From Neisseria musculi (GTDB lineage: Bacteria > Pseudomonadota > Gammaproteobacteria > Burkholderiales > Neisseriaceae), in assembly GCF_014297595.2 (NCBI RefSeq), contig NZ_CP060414.2, positions 992,001 through 1,056,000 of the forward strand: DNA of 64,000 nucleotides, given 5' to 3'. Positions 10,398 through 19,263 of the stretch are shown piece by piece (positions within the stretch are counted from its first letter, which is position 1; each line of letters begins with the position of its first letter). Under the pieces are notes generated by a model that saw only the letters and a list, made by a program, of their open reading frames with translations, was not told the DNA's origin and made no database searches. The position numbers were made by a program, and so were the translations under genes.

Positions 10398-11390
10398 ATG
10401 TCAGACATGAACAACGAAACCGTCAAATCCAACAATACCCAAGGCGTCAAATACAAAGGTGCCGCCAAAACCGCACGCATTCCCATCAAAGTGGTGCCGC
10501 TGGAAGAAAAGCTCAAAAAGCCCGAATGGATACGCGCCAAGCTGCCCACGGGTAAAAAATTTTTTGAAATCAAAAATATTTTGCGCGATCAGAAAATGCA
10601 CACCGTGTGCGAAGAAGCCAGCTGCCCCAACATCGGCGAATGCTTCAGCAAAGGCACCGCCACCTTTATGATTATGGGCGACATCTGCACCCGCCGCTGC
10701 CCGTTCTGCGATGTCGGCCACGGCCGCCCCAACCCGCTCGATCCGGCCGAACCTGCAAATCTGGCCGAATCCGTAGCCGCCATGAAACTGCGCTATGTGG
10801 TGATAACCTCGGTTGACCGCGACGACCTGCGCGATGGCGGTGCCCAACATTTCGCCGACTGCATCCGCGCCATCCGCGAAAAAAGCCCGCAAACCAAGAT
10901 TGAAATTTTAGTGCCCGATTTCCGCGGCCGTCTCGATATTGCTTTGGATATTCTTTCCCAAACTCCGCCCGATGTGATGAACCACAATCTCGAAACCCAT
11001 CCCCGCCTCTACAAACAGGCGCGCCCGGGTTCCAATTACCGGCACTCGCTCGAACTCTTGCGCCGCTATAAAGAAATGCAGCCCGATATCCCCACCAAGT
11101 CGGGCATTATGGTCGGCTTGGGCGAAACCGATGAAGAAGTGCGCGAAATCATGCGCGATATGCGCGCGCACAATATCGAAATGATTACTGTCGGCCAATA
11201 CCTGCAACCTTCAGACGGCCACCTGCCCGTTTTACGCTATGTTACCCCCGCGCAGTTCAAAACATTCGAGCAAGAGGCCTACGCAATGGGCTTCACCAAT
11301 GCCGCCGTCGGCGCGATGGTCAGAAGCTCTTACCACGCCGACGAGCAGGCCTCCCAGGCTTTGCGGGAAAACGTTTCAAACAGTCTTTAA
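10398..11390 (+). CDS. lipA: Lipoyl synthase LipA
   Basis: LipA is a radical-SAM enzyme that inserts two sulfurs into protein-bound octanoyl groups. The frame is open from 10290, but ATG at 10398 ([12 protein letters not shown]) gives the normal 330 residues and is preferred. The auxiliary cluster ligands are Cys71, Cys76 and Cys82 ([12 protein letters not shown]) and the radical-SAM cluster ligands are Cys97, Cys101 and Cys104 (CTRRCPFC). The conserved end MVRSSYHAD is present, so the enzyme appears complete. Together with lipB it forms the endogenous lipoate pathway. Confidence 0.96.
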   Translation: MSDMNNETVKSNNTQGVKYKGAAKTARIPIKVVPLEEKLKKPEWIRAKLPTGKKFFEIKNILRDQKMHTVCEEASCPNIGECFSKGTATFMIMGDICTRRCPFCDVGHGRPNPLDPAEPANLAESVAAMKLRYVVITSVDRDDLRDGGAQHFADCIRAIREKSPQTKIEILVPDFRGRLDIALDILSQTPPDVMNHNLETHPRLYKQARPGSNYRHSLELLRRYKEMQPDIPTKSGIMVGLGETDEEVREIMRDMRAHNIEMITVGQYLQPSDGHLPVLRYVTPAQFKTFEQEAYAMGFTNAAVGAMVRSSYHADEQASQALRENVSNSL

Positions 11391-11580
11391 ATGATAGTGC
11401 CCCGCTCTATTTCCTGCTGCGGGTTACTGTTGCGGGGCTGCATCCCGCCCCACCACCAAGAGAGTGGTTTCGCCGGCTGCCGAAGCGGCAGCATAACCGG
11501 CTCGGCCATGCCGCTATCGTTTGGCCTGCGTGCCGGGTAGCGGAAATACAGTGGATTCACCATCATCCTGTTTTTAAAGC

Positions 11581-11618
11581 ATCAGGCCGTCTGAAAAACA
11601 ACTTTCAGACGGCCTGAT
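11581..11618. terminator. Paired uptake-sequence terminator between lipA and fpr
   Basis: ATCAGGCCGTCTGAAA with a perfect inverted copy. It lies between the convergent lipA and fpr genes and can serve both. Confidence 0.85.
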
Positions 11619-11633
11619 GTTTACTGCGGCGGG

Positions 11634-12410
11634 TTATTGATCCACAAACGCGCGCTCAATCAGATAGTCGCCGCGCTGGCCCATTTTCGGCGAAACCTGC
11701 AGACCGAATTCCTCCAACACTGTGCCGGTGTCTTTCAGCATGGCGGGGCTGCCGCACAGCATGGCGCGGTCGTGTTCGGGGTTCATCACCGGCAGGCCGA
11801 TGTCGGCAAACATTTTGCCGCTTCTCATCAGGTCGGTGATGTGGCCGCGGTGCGGGTATTCTTCGCGCGATACCACGGGGTAGTAAATCAGTTTTTCTTT
11901 GACCAGTTCGCCCAGATATTCGTGTTCGGGCAGCTCTCGGGTGAAACGGTCGTAATAGGCCAAATCTTTTTTGTAGCGCACGCCGTGTACCAGAATTACT
12001 TTTTCAAACTGTTCATAAACTTCCGGGTCTTTGGTGATGCTTAAAAACGGCGCGATGCCGGTGCCGGTGGAAAGCAGGTAAAGGTTTTTGCCGGGGTTGA
12101 GGTCGCCGCAAATCAGGGTGCCGGTGGGTTTTTTGCTCACTAAAACTTCATCGCCTACTTTCAGATGCTGCAGACGGCTGGTCAGGGGGCCGTCAGGCAC
12201 TTTGATGCTGAAAAATTCGAGATGTTCTTCCCAATTTGCGCTGGCTACGCTGTATGCGCGCATCAGCGGTTTGCCGTCCACCATCAAACCCACCATTACA
12301 AACTGGCCGTTTTCAAAACGCAGCGAATCATCGCGGGTGCAGGTGAAGGTGAAATAGGAGTCTGTCCAATGGTGTACGGATAAAACTTTCTGGGTGTTGA
12401 ATGCTGCCAT
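11634..12410 (-). CDS. fpr: Ferredoxin--NADP+ reductase
   Basis: This FAD enzyme exchanges electrons between NADPH and ferredoxin or flavodoxin in the cytoplasm. The 258-residue length is that of the bacterial subclass II FPR family. The FAD-binding RAYSVAS (about residues 51-57) and the NADP-binding STGTGIAPFLSI, VHGVRYKKDLAY and MLCGSPAML segments are all present. The C-terminal GDYLIERAFVDQ tail, longer than in E. coli Fpr, matches the Rhodobacter and Azotobacter group. It is a single gene with a terminator at its end. Confidence 0.93.
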   Translation of the reverse strand: MAAFNTQKVLSVHHWTDSYFTFTCTRDDSLRFENGQFVMVGLMVDGKPLMRAYSVASANWEEHLEFFSIKVPDGPLTSRLQHLKVGDEVLVSKKPTGTLICGDLNPGKNLYLLSTGTGIAPFLSITKDPEVYEQFEKVILVHGVRYKKDLAYYDRFTRELPEHEYLGELVKEKLIYYPVVSREEYPHRGHITDLMRSGKMFADIGLPVMNPEHDRAMLCGSPAMLKDTGTVLEEFGLQVSPKMGQRGDYLIERAFVDQ

Positions 12411-12538
12411 GATGATTGCTTTCTGAAATAGGAAGCCGTCTGAAAACGGCTCTGAAACGTTTGAAAATGCCTGCTGTTCGGGCAGGCTGTCAATGTTAAT
12501 CTGATTTTAAACAAAAAGAATTATGCCCACAATCTTTA

Positions 12539-13387
12539 TCAACGCCGCTGCATCATGCCTGAAACGGCAGAAAATTCGGCCAATGCCGCCAATTGCAGCG
12601 GATCGCGCCCCCAGCGGCGGTTTTTCAGCCGCCGCATCCAATAAATATAGCGCAGGGTGCGGCTCAAAACAGCGGCATGGCGATCGGGCAGTCTCTCGAA
12701 ATATATGCGCCAAATTGCCGCCGCCTCATCCAACAGGCCGTTGCGCGCCAACGGCAACAGGGTGGAATGCAGATAACAGAGCCAATCGCGGCAGTCGGCC
12801 CTCGCCAATACACTTGCGGGGTCGTCTTCAAAATCAAAAAACCGATATTGCCGGCATCGTCCAACATCATGTTCCGCGCAAAAGCCTGGCTGGCATACTG
12901 CCCCCCGGCCATGAAGGCTGCCAATTGGCCGCCAAGCCCTGCTGCCGCCATGCACTAAGGCTGCCCGCAGCGGCTTCTTCCGCGATAACATCCTGCAACG
13001 GCCTGCCGCAGAGATGCCCCATCATCAGAGAATTTTCCTGTACGGCCAAAAGAGGGGGAACGCCCCCCGATGCCGCAAGCTCACGCAGCCTGGCAGCTCC
13101 GGCGGCAATGCTCGGGTTGCTGCCCACAAATTGGGTACATGGGTCAGCACGCGCAGTTGCAGCATCTTCGCAGGCAGCGCCAAAAGCGCGTAACGCCATG
13201 CGGCATTTCTCTTGCCGGCTTTGCGGATCCACACCGTTTCGCCGTTATCCAATATATAGCGGTCAATCGCAGCCCCCTGCTGGCGGGCAGAAAGCCGCGA
13301 TAATTCGCTGTGGTAATCGGGCGGCCGGCTTTCTGTTTCCGGGCTTTTTCTCCGGCTGCCCCGTGCCGGAAATGGGCAGCGGCGCAT
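12539..13387 (-). pseudogene. Kinase-like gene broken by several frameshifts
   Basis: Three minus-strand frames share one protein. The N-terminal part (13387 to about 13125) has DRYILDNGETVWIRKAGKRN, the middle (about 13125-12960) AAGAARLRELAASGGVPPLLAVQEN, then FARNMMLDDAGNIGF in another frame, and finally FDFEDDPASVLARADCRDW to the stop at 12539. The order of a nucleotide-contacting Lys region, an Asn-containing loop and a metal-binding DFEDD recalls lipopolysaccharide or RIO-type kinases, but I cannot name the family. At least three frameshifts are needed, so the gene is inactive unless the sequence is wrong here. Confidence 0.6.
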
Positions 13388-13399
13388 CGGAAAATGTAT

Positions 13400-14309
13400 T
13401 TTGTTGATAATCAGCCATATTGTTCATCTAATCTGCTACAGTGCCCAATAAGGTTATTTGCCCTACCCGGGCAGCCATACCGCGCTGTTTTTTCAGACGG
13501 CTTCAGCAACAGGCCGTCTGAACACAAGGCCGGCAGGCTTCACCAAAGCGGGCTTGCGGATCCGCCCAAAACGGTGATGCGAACAAATGCCGAGTTCTAA
13601 ATAAAATGTTTCGTATCATAATATCGACCGCCGCAGTTTGCCGGTTGCTGCCGGAGCGTTCAGACGGCATCGGGTTTGCGCCGCAATGCCGGGCATAGCT
13701 TCTGCTGCGGTGCCGCAAACGGATTACCCATATCCAACGGCAGGTTGCAAGCACCGCTTGTGCCGCCGTGTTCCCTACCGGTTTTCCGGCAGAAGCGTTA
13801 AGGAAACAAGGCATCGAGAAAATCAGCGGGGCGGCAGCTTTCGTTTTCCCGATAAAACATAATCTCGTGAATACGGATGCTGTTTTGCCCGCTGTTTACC
13901 GATGCAGCCGCTTTCAGCCAAAACGCCGGCCGGTTATGCCTGCGGAAGCTTGGCAGATAAGCGGCAGTGGGTTTTGCCGCCGTTTTTTCATCTTCCTCCC
14001 GCAGCCATTGAACCGTCCAAGCACGGCTCTCATCTTCGGTGCAAGGCGTAAACAGCCATTTGCCGCAGCCAAGTGCCAAGTGCGTGCTTGTGCGCTGCTG
14101 TGTTCTGCCCTCATATTTTTCCCTTTGCTGCCATGCTTGGCCTGCCCGAGCAAACGGCTCCACGGCATCAGAGGCCGTCTGAAAACGCCGTTTCCGAAGG
14201 AAACCAGTTTCTGCGAAGCCAAAACGCAGTTTCCGAAAGAAACCGGTAACACCGTTTCCGCAAGTAAACAAGTCTCTGGTTTTTTCAGACGGCCTGTACG
14301 CGTACACCT
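13400..14309. other. Long gap with possible decayed gene
   Basis: No well-supported gene. A minus frame at 13798-14307 (169 codons) contains a stretch WLFTPCTEDESRAWTVQWLREEDE followed by RIHEIMFYRENES that looks protein-like, but its first 60 codons run through an uptake sequence and a set of small palindromes, and the end is not recognisable. It may be a decayed gene whose real N-terminus is lost. Uptake sequences occur near 13490, 13512, 14173 and 14285. Confidence 0.35.
14190..14269. repeat. Three short related palindromes
   Basis: GTTTCCGAAGGAAAC (14190-14204), GTTTCCGAAAGAAAC (14229-14243) and GTTTCCGCAAGTAAAC (14254-14269) are variants of one palindromic unit. They lie between two uptake sequences downstream of thrC. 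Their role is unknown; they could be protein-binding sites or a decayed repeat family. Confidence 0.6.
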
Positions 14310-15722
14310 TTATTTTTCCAACGTTTCCCGGATAATGGTTTTGACAATATCGGCATTATTCGGCACGGTTTGAACGCGTTGCGGCAGTTGCTCCAAGCCT
14401 TCGAGGGCGGCGGGTCGCGGCACGGTTACGCTGCCTGCGGCTTCGTGTATGGTGTCTTCAAATTTGGCGGCCAGGGCGGTTTCGAGGCAGACGATGGTTT
14501 CACCCGCTTGGCGCACTTCGCGCGCCACTTGGATGCCGTCTGCAGTGTGCGGGTCAATCAATCCGCCGCCGCTGCGGTAAACATCAGCAATGGTGTCCAA
14601 GCGGTTGCGGTGGCTGCTTCGGCCGGAGGCAAAGCCGTATTTTTCATGAATCTCCGGCAGTTTTTCCGACAAATCAAAACCTTTGCCGCTGCCGACTTCT
14701 GCCCATAATGCCCGGATTTGTGCTGCGTTTCTGCCTGTCAGGTCAAACACGAAACGCTCGAAGTTGGAGGCTTTGGAAATGTCCATCGAGGGGCTGGAGG
14801 TAACGTGGGTGTGTTCGGCGGTGCGCGGGCGGTAAACACCGGTTTTGAAAAATTCGTCAAGCACATCGTTTTCGTTGGTAGCGGCAATCAGACGGCGGAT
14901 GGGCAACCCCATCTGGCGGGCGATATGGCCTGCGCAGATGTTGCCGAAGTTACCGCTGGGCACGCAGAAACTCACTTTTTGCGCGTTGGTTTCGGTAGCT
15001 TTGAAATAACCGGCGAAGTAATACACCACTTGCGCCACGATGCGCCCCCAGTTGATGGAATTGACGGTGCCGATGTGGTGTTGCGCTTTGAAGGCGGCAT
15101 CGTTCTGCACGGCCTTTACGATATCTTGGCAGTCGTCAAACATGCCCTGAACGGCGATATTGTGGATGTTTGCGTCTTGCAGGCTGAACATCTGCGCGCG
15201 TTGGAAACTGCTCATTTTGCCCTCAGGCGAGAGCATAAACACGTTTATGCCTTTTTTGCCGCGCAGGGCGTATTCGGCGGCGGAGCCGGTGTCGCCGCTG
15301 GTGGCGCCGAGAATGTTGAGCTGCCTGCCTGCTTTGGCCAGCACATATTCAAACGCATTGCCCAAAAACTGCATGGCCATGTCTTTAAACGCCAGCGTGG
15401 GGCCGTTGGAAAGGGCTTGGATTTTGATGCCGTCTGAAAGTGTGCGCACGGGTGTGATTTCGGCGCTGCCGAAAATTTCGGCGGTATAGGTGCGGTTGAT
15501 AATATTGCGCAAATCGGCGGCGGGAATATCGGTAGCAAACAGGCTGATGATTTCAAACGCCAGCTCGGGGTAACTCAGGCCGCGCCATTGCTGCAGGGTT
15601 GCCGCATCGATTTGCGGATAATGCTCGGGCAGCATCAGGCCGCCATCGGGCGCAAGCCCCATCAATAATACTTCGCTGAACGGTTTGGGTGCGGTGGCTC
15701 CGCGGGTGCTGATATATTTCAT
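14310..15722 (-). CDS. thrC: Threonine synthase
   Basis: ThrC converts O-phosphohomoserine to threonine with pyridoxal phosphate, the last step of threonine synthesis. The 470-residue product belongs to the longer proteobacterial type. The PLP-binding Lys113 lies in the LAFKDMAMQF motif, and the phosphate-cradling SGDTGSAAEYAL and CVPSGNFGN segments are present. An AT-type uptake sequence (GATGCCGTCTGAA) lies inside the gene near 15428. The upstream lipoprotein gene on the same strand is about 95 bases away. Confidence 0.96.
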   Translation of the reverse strand: MKYISTRGATAPKPFSEVLLMGLAPDGGLMLPEHYPQIDAATLQQWRGLSYPELAFEIISLFATDIPAADLRNIINRTYTAEIFGSAEITPVRTLSDGIKIQALSNGPTLAFKDMAMQFLGNAFEYVLAKAGRQLNILGATSGDTGSAAEYALRGKKGINVFMLSPEGKMSSFQRAQMFSLQDANIHNIAVQGMFDDCQDIVKAVQNDAAFKAQHHIGTVNSINWGRIVAQVVYYFAGYFKATETNAQKVSFCVPSGNFGNICAGHIARQMGLPIRRLIAATNENDVLDEFFKTGVYRPRTAEHTHVTSSPSMDISKASNFERFVFDLTGRNAAQIRALWAEVGSGKGFDLSEKLPEIHEKYGFASGRSSHRNRLDTIADVYRSGGGLIDPHTADGIQVAREVRQAGETIVCLETALAAKFEDTIHEAAGSVTVPRPAALEGLEQLPQRVQTVPNNADIVKTIIRETLEK

Positions 15723-15816
15723 GGCTCGGTTTCTTCAATCATCGGGCAAATACGCCGGAGGGCATCATAGGTTTTCAGACGGCCTGCGGTATGCGGGCAG
15801 GCCGTCTGAAACAAGA

Positions 15817-16170
15817 TTAACGGTATAAACGCTTCACGCAGGCGGTTACGGTTTTGGCGGTTACCGAGGCTGCGGCCTGCGCGCGGGTAGCAGGATTGAC
15901 AATCTGCACCATTTCGTTGGCGGTTATCTGGTTGGGGGCTTCTTCGCTGGCGCAGCCGCAGATTTTGTTTTCCCATTCCTGCTGTTTTTCGGCCGTCATC
16001 GCCAACGCGATCAAGCGCCATTCGTTGCGTTTGTTGAGTTCGGCGCGGCATTGGTTGTCTAGGGCTGCCTTCACCAAAGCGTTGCCCATGCCCAAACCGC
16101 TGTTGATATTGCCGTCTGCCGCACAGGCGGCAAGCAGTAAAGCCAACGGCAGTGCAATGATTTTTTTCAT
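15817..16170 (-). CDS. Small predicted lipoprotein
   Basis: A 117-residue protein begins with a lipoprotein signal (MKKIIALPLALLLAAC, lipobox LAAC, Cys16). The mature part holds four further Cys residues, including two in the motif CGC, and a segment ANEMVQIVNPATRAQAAASVTAKTV. It is probably anchored in the envelope. A GGGAAACC site precedes the ATG. The function is unknown. It lies between thrC and a sugar acetyltransferase, all on the minus strand. Confidence 0.75.
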   Translation of the reverse strand: MKKIIALPLALLLAACAADGNINSGLGMGNALVKAALDNQCRAELNKRNEWRLIALAMTAEKQQEWENKICGCASEEAPNQITANEMVQIVNPATRAQAAASVTAKTVTACVKRLYR

Positions 16171-16203
16171 GGTTTCCCTTTTTCAAACAAGTGGTAAAAA
16201 TGT

Positions 16204-16812
16204 TTATCCGGCGGCGCGGATTCTGGCCAGATAGGCCGCTCTGTCTGCTTCAGTGATGGCCCGCACGGTGCGGCAGGGCGAACCCATCGCCAAAACATTG
16301 GCGGGAAGATCTTTGCAGACCAGGCTGCCTGCGGCCACCACGGTGTTGCTGCCAATGGTAACGCCGCCTAGAATGATGCTCTGCGCTCCTATCCATACAT
16401 TATCGCCAATCACAATCGGCTTGGCATCTTCATAGGCTTGGGCGCGCAAATCCGCATCCAGCGGATGCCCCACGGTGTACAGCCCCACGTTGGGCGCCAG
16501 CAGCACGCCGTTGCCGATGGTGATACCGCCTGCATCGAGCATAATGCAGTTGAAATTGGTATAAAAACCGTCGCCCACTTCGATATAGGTGCCGTAATCG
16601 CAGTAAAACGGCTGGGTGATAAACACGTCTTTACCTGCTTTGCCGAAGAGGCGGCGGATAATCGCTTCGCGCGCGGCCGTGTCGCCCGGGCGGGTGCAGA
16701 CATTATAGTCGTGCAGCAGCTCTTTGGCGCGGTTGCGACAGGCAGCCAAACCGGCAGCCAACGCATTGTGCGGCATACCGGAGAGCATCTTTTCGCATTC
16801 GCTTTTCATCAT
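16204..16812 (-). CDS. Maltose/galactoside O-acetyltransferase family protein
   Basis: The 202-residue product belongs to the LacA/NodL/Maa family of trimeric left-handed beta-helix (hexapeptide) acetyltransferases, which move acetyl from acetyl-CoA to sugars. Residues 5-65 form the Maa N-terminal cap (EKMLSGMPHNALAAGL), and hexapeptide repeats follow (ITIGNGVLLAPNV, PIVIGDNVWIGAQSIILGGVTIGSNTVVAAGSL). The catalytic His is in VGHPLDA. The natural acceptor sugar cannot be told from sequence. Confidence 0.88.
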   Translation of the reverse strand: MMKSECEKMLSGMPHNALAAGLAACRNRAKELLHDYNVCTRPGDTAAREAIIRRLFGKAGKDVFITQPFYCDYGTYIEVGDGFYTNFNCIMLDAGGITIGNGVLLAPNVGLYTVGHPLDADLRAQAYEDAKPIVIGDNVWIGAQSIILGGVTIGSNTVVAAGSLVCKDLPANVLAMGSPCRTVRAITEADRAAYLARIRAAG

Positions 16813-16895
16813 CGGAGGCCGTCTGAAACAAAACAGGCGCCATTGTACCGTATCGGGCTTATAATGCGGGGAAACTTTAGTAACGGAACAATGCC

Positions 16896-18206
16896 ATGCC
16901 GGACCTGTTTACCCGCCCTCCCGATGCCCCGCTTGCCGAACGCCTGCGCCCGCACTCTCTCGAAGAAGTGATCGGCCAGCAGCATTTAATCGGCGAAGGC
17001 AAACCGCTGCGGGTGGCGGTGGAAAGCGGCAAGCCGCATTCGATGCTGCTGTGGGGGCCGCCGGGTGTGGGCAAAACCACGCTGGCGAGAATTTTGGCGC
17101 AGAGTTTCCATGCTCAGTTTCTACCCGTTTCGGCCGTGTTTTCAGGGGTGAAAGACATCCGTGAAGCGATTTTGAAAGCCGAAACCGCCCTGCAGCAGGA
17201 GCGTGCAACGATTTTGTTTGTCGATGAAGTGCACCGCTTCAACAAAGCCCAGCAGGATGCGTTTCTGCCCCATGTGGAAAGCGGCCTGCTCACCTTTATC
17301 GGCGCCACCACCGAAAACCCTTCGTTTGAAGTGAACTCTGCCCTGCTGAGCCGTGCGCAGGTGTATGTGTTGCAGCCGCTCTCGGCGCAGGATTTGCAGC
17401 AACTGATTGATAAAGTGCTTGCCCTGCCCGATTATCAGGGCTTTGCCATTAACGGCGAAGCCCGCGAACTGTTGTGCCATGCTGCCGATGGTGATGCGCG
17501 CCGGCTGCTGAATCTGTTGGAACAACTGCTGCGCACTGCCGCCACCCGCCGTCTGAACGCACTCACCCCCGAGTTTCTCGCCGACAGCTTGGGCACGCAA
17601 ATCCGCCGCTTCGACAAAGGCGGCGAGAGTTTTTATAACCAGATTTCTGCCCTGCACAAATCCGTGCGCGGCTCCCACCCCAACGCCGCGCTGTATTGGT
17701 TTTGCCGCATGCTGGACGGCGGCGCCGATCCGCGCTATCTCGCCCGCCGCATCGTGCGCATGGCTTGGGAAGACATCGGCCTGGCCGACCCGAGAGCCAT
17801 GCAGATTGCCAACGAAGCGGCCGCCGCCTACGAACGCCTGGGTTCGCCCGAAGGCGAGCTGGCACTGGCGCAGGCCGTGCTCTATCTGGCTGCCGCTGCC
17901 AAATCCAATGCCGGCTACACGGCTTTCAACCAAATGCGCGCTTTCGTGAAAAGCAATGCCTCCGGCGAAGTGCCCGTACACCTGCGCAATGCCCCCACCA
18001 AAATGATGAAAGAGTTGGGCTACGGCCGCGAATACCGCTACGCCCACGATGAGCCGCACGCCTATGCCGCCGGCGAAAGCTACATGCCGGACGGTTTGGC
18101 CGAGCCGGATTTCTACCAACCCGTGCCGCGCGGCCTCGAAATCAAAATCGGTGAAAAACTCGCCCGGCTCAAACAGCTTGACGATGAAGCAGGCGGCATA
18201 AAGTAA
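16896..18206 (+). CDS. rarA: Replication-associated recombination protein A (RarA/MgsA)
   Basis: RarA is a clamp-loader-like AAA+ ATPase acting at stalled replication forks with SSB. The 436-residue product has the N-terminal RPPDAPLAERLRPHSLEEVIGQQHLIG, Walker [10 protein letters not shown] (54-62), Walker B ILFVDEVHRF, sensor I GATTENPSFEVN and the C-terminal MgsA tetramerisation domain (DPRYLARRIVRMAWEDIGLADP). All motifs are intact. A run of ten C residues starts immediately after the stop codon. Confidence 0.96.
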   Translation: MPDLFTRPPDAPLAERLRPHSLEEVIGQQHLIGEGKPLRVAVESGKPHSMLLWGPPGVGKTTLARILAQSFHAQFLPVSAVFSGVKDIREAILKAETALQQERATILFVDEVHRFNKAQQDAFLPHVESGLLTFIGATTENPSFEVNSALLSRAQVYVLQPLSAQDLQQLIDKVLALPDYQGFAINGEARELLCHAADGDARRLLNLLEQLLRTAATRRLNALTPEFLADSLGTQIRRFDKGGESFYNQISALHKSVRGSHPNAALYWFCRMLDGGADPRYLARRIVRMAWEDIGLADPRAMQIANEAAAAYERLGSPEGELALAQAVLYLAAAAKSNAGYTAFNQMRAFVKSNASGEVPVHLRNAPTKMMKELGYGREYRYAHDEPHAYAAGESYMPDGLAEPDFYQPVPRGLEIKIGEKLARLKQLDDEAGGIK

Positions 18207-18216
18207 CCCCCCCCCC
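18207..18216. repeat. C10 homopolymer after rarA
   Basis: Ten consecutive C residues directly follow the rarA stop (18204-18206). Such tracts cause slipped-strand phase variation in Neisseria when inside or upstream of genes. Here it lies in a 3' untranslated region, and no convincing downstream gene is tied to it. Confidence 0.85.
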
Positions 18217-18947
18217 GAAGCCGCAGGTTTGAGGGCAGGGGCTGCGCAGGCAAACCGGTTGGGACTTTCACAACATTCAATATTCAAAACAATATTCAAA
18301 AACGCCGCAAACCGTTTTCCGCTATCAACCGCCAATTTGGCAGATTGGGTAATACGGTATTTCTGTTACGGCCTTGTTTTTGGCGCAAAACAGACGGCGT
18401 GGCGGATGCCCAAGCGGTAACAGAAGCCGTTTCGTACGGCCTGCGCTCTGCTGCTTGGCAGCAGCAAGAAAGCAGGTTGATGGCAGGCCGTCTGAAAATC
18501 AGCGCGCCCGGATATTCAGACGGCCTGAGCTGTTGAAAGGCCGGGTTGTTTACAGTTTTATGTGAAACCGCTTTTATTTTTTGCTGAAACGATGGTTTGT
18601 GATTTTTGAGCATCTTCAAGAACGGCGCAGCTTCGTTGTACCTTTGGGCATACTTGGCAACCCTCAAAACCCCGAAGCGGGTCTTCAGGCAAGAAACGAA
18701 AAGTGTCAAAAGCACCGGGATGTTCTACACCCGATGCCTTCGCAAAAATACTTTCAGGCCGTCTGAAACGCGCAAATACCGTCATTACCGCAGGCGGAAT
18801 CAGATGAAATATTGAAGCATTGAATAAACAGATGCTTAGATGTCAAATGCCGGGCCTCTTGCCCGCAGATGCGTGACGGCCGGCAACCTGCTGTGCATGT
18901 TTTTAAATTTTGCAAACGCCCCAGCCTGCAAATATTGCAAAAACCTG
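18217..18947. other. Gene-free region between rarA and adhE
   Basis: No frame here has a credible start or protein character. It contains paired uptake sequences near 18485-18526 and a single one near 18757, and a short stretch CAGATGAAATATTGAAGCAT (18801-18820) that recurs nearly intact at 19144-19164 beside the adhE duplication. Confidence 0.5.
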
Positions 18948-19143
18948 CGCTTTTCATTTTTTAAATTCGAGGCCGTCTGAACATGTTTTCAGACGGCCTC
19001 AATCGTCAATGCGCAGGAATATTATCCGCCATAGTAGGCTTTGGTAGGGATTTCTTCCAAATCGGCCACCATCGGCAGGCGCGGGTTGGCGGGCGGGCAT
19101 TGGTCTTCATAAACCATCAGTGCCAACTCCCTGCGGGCGGCGG
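18948..19143. repeat. Partial duplicate of the adhE 3' end and terminator
   Basis: These 196 bases repeat 19190-19385 without insertions or deletions (offset 242) and with a modest number of substitutions. They include the adhE terminator (18969-19000), the stop region and about the last 40 codons of adhE. The differences fall partly at synonymous positions, which suggests the copy came from, or was edited by, a slightly different adhE allele rather than a fresh duplication. Confidence 0.9.
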
Positions 19144-19210
19144 CAGATGAAAATATTGAAGCATCGATATTTTCATTTTTTTAAACCCGCGCTTTTCATT
19201 TTTTAAATTC

Positions 19211-19242
19211 GAGGCCGTCTGAACATGTTTTCAGACGGCCTC
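19211..19242 (-). terminator. Paired uptake-sequence terminator of adhE
   Basis: GAGGCCGTCTGAACATG and its inverted partner lie about 20 bases beyond the adhE stop. An identical structure is present in the duplicated copy at 18969-19000. Confidence 0.85.
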
Positions 19243-19263
19243 AATCGTCAATGCGCAGGAATA

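Noticed and set aside
12523..13407. A 294-codon plus-strand frame over the kinase-like pseudogene
   Set aside because: Low-complexity Ala/Arg/Pro composition and no start signal; the minus strand has clear kinase-like blocks.
17142..18335. A 397-codon minus-strand frame opposite rarA
   Set aside because: Shadow of rarA, which has complete AAA+ motifs.
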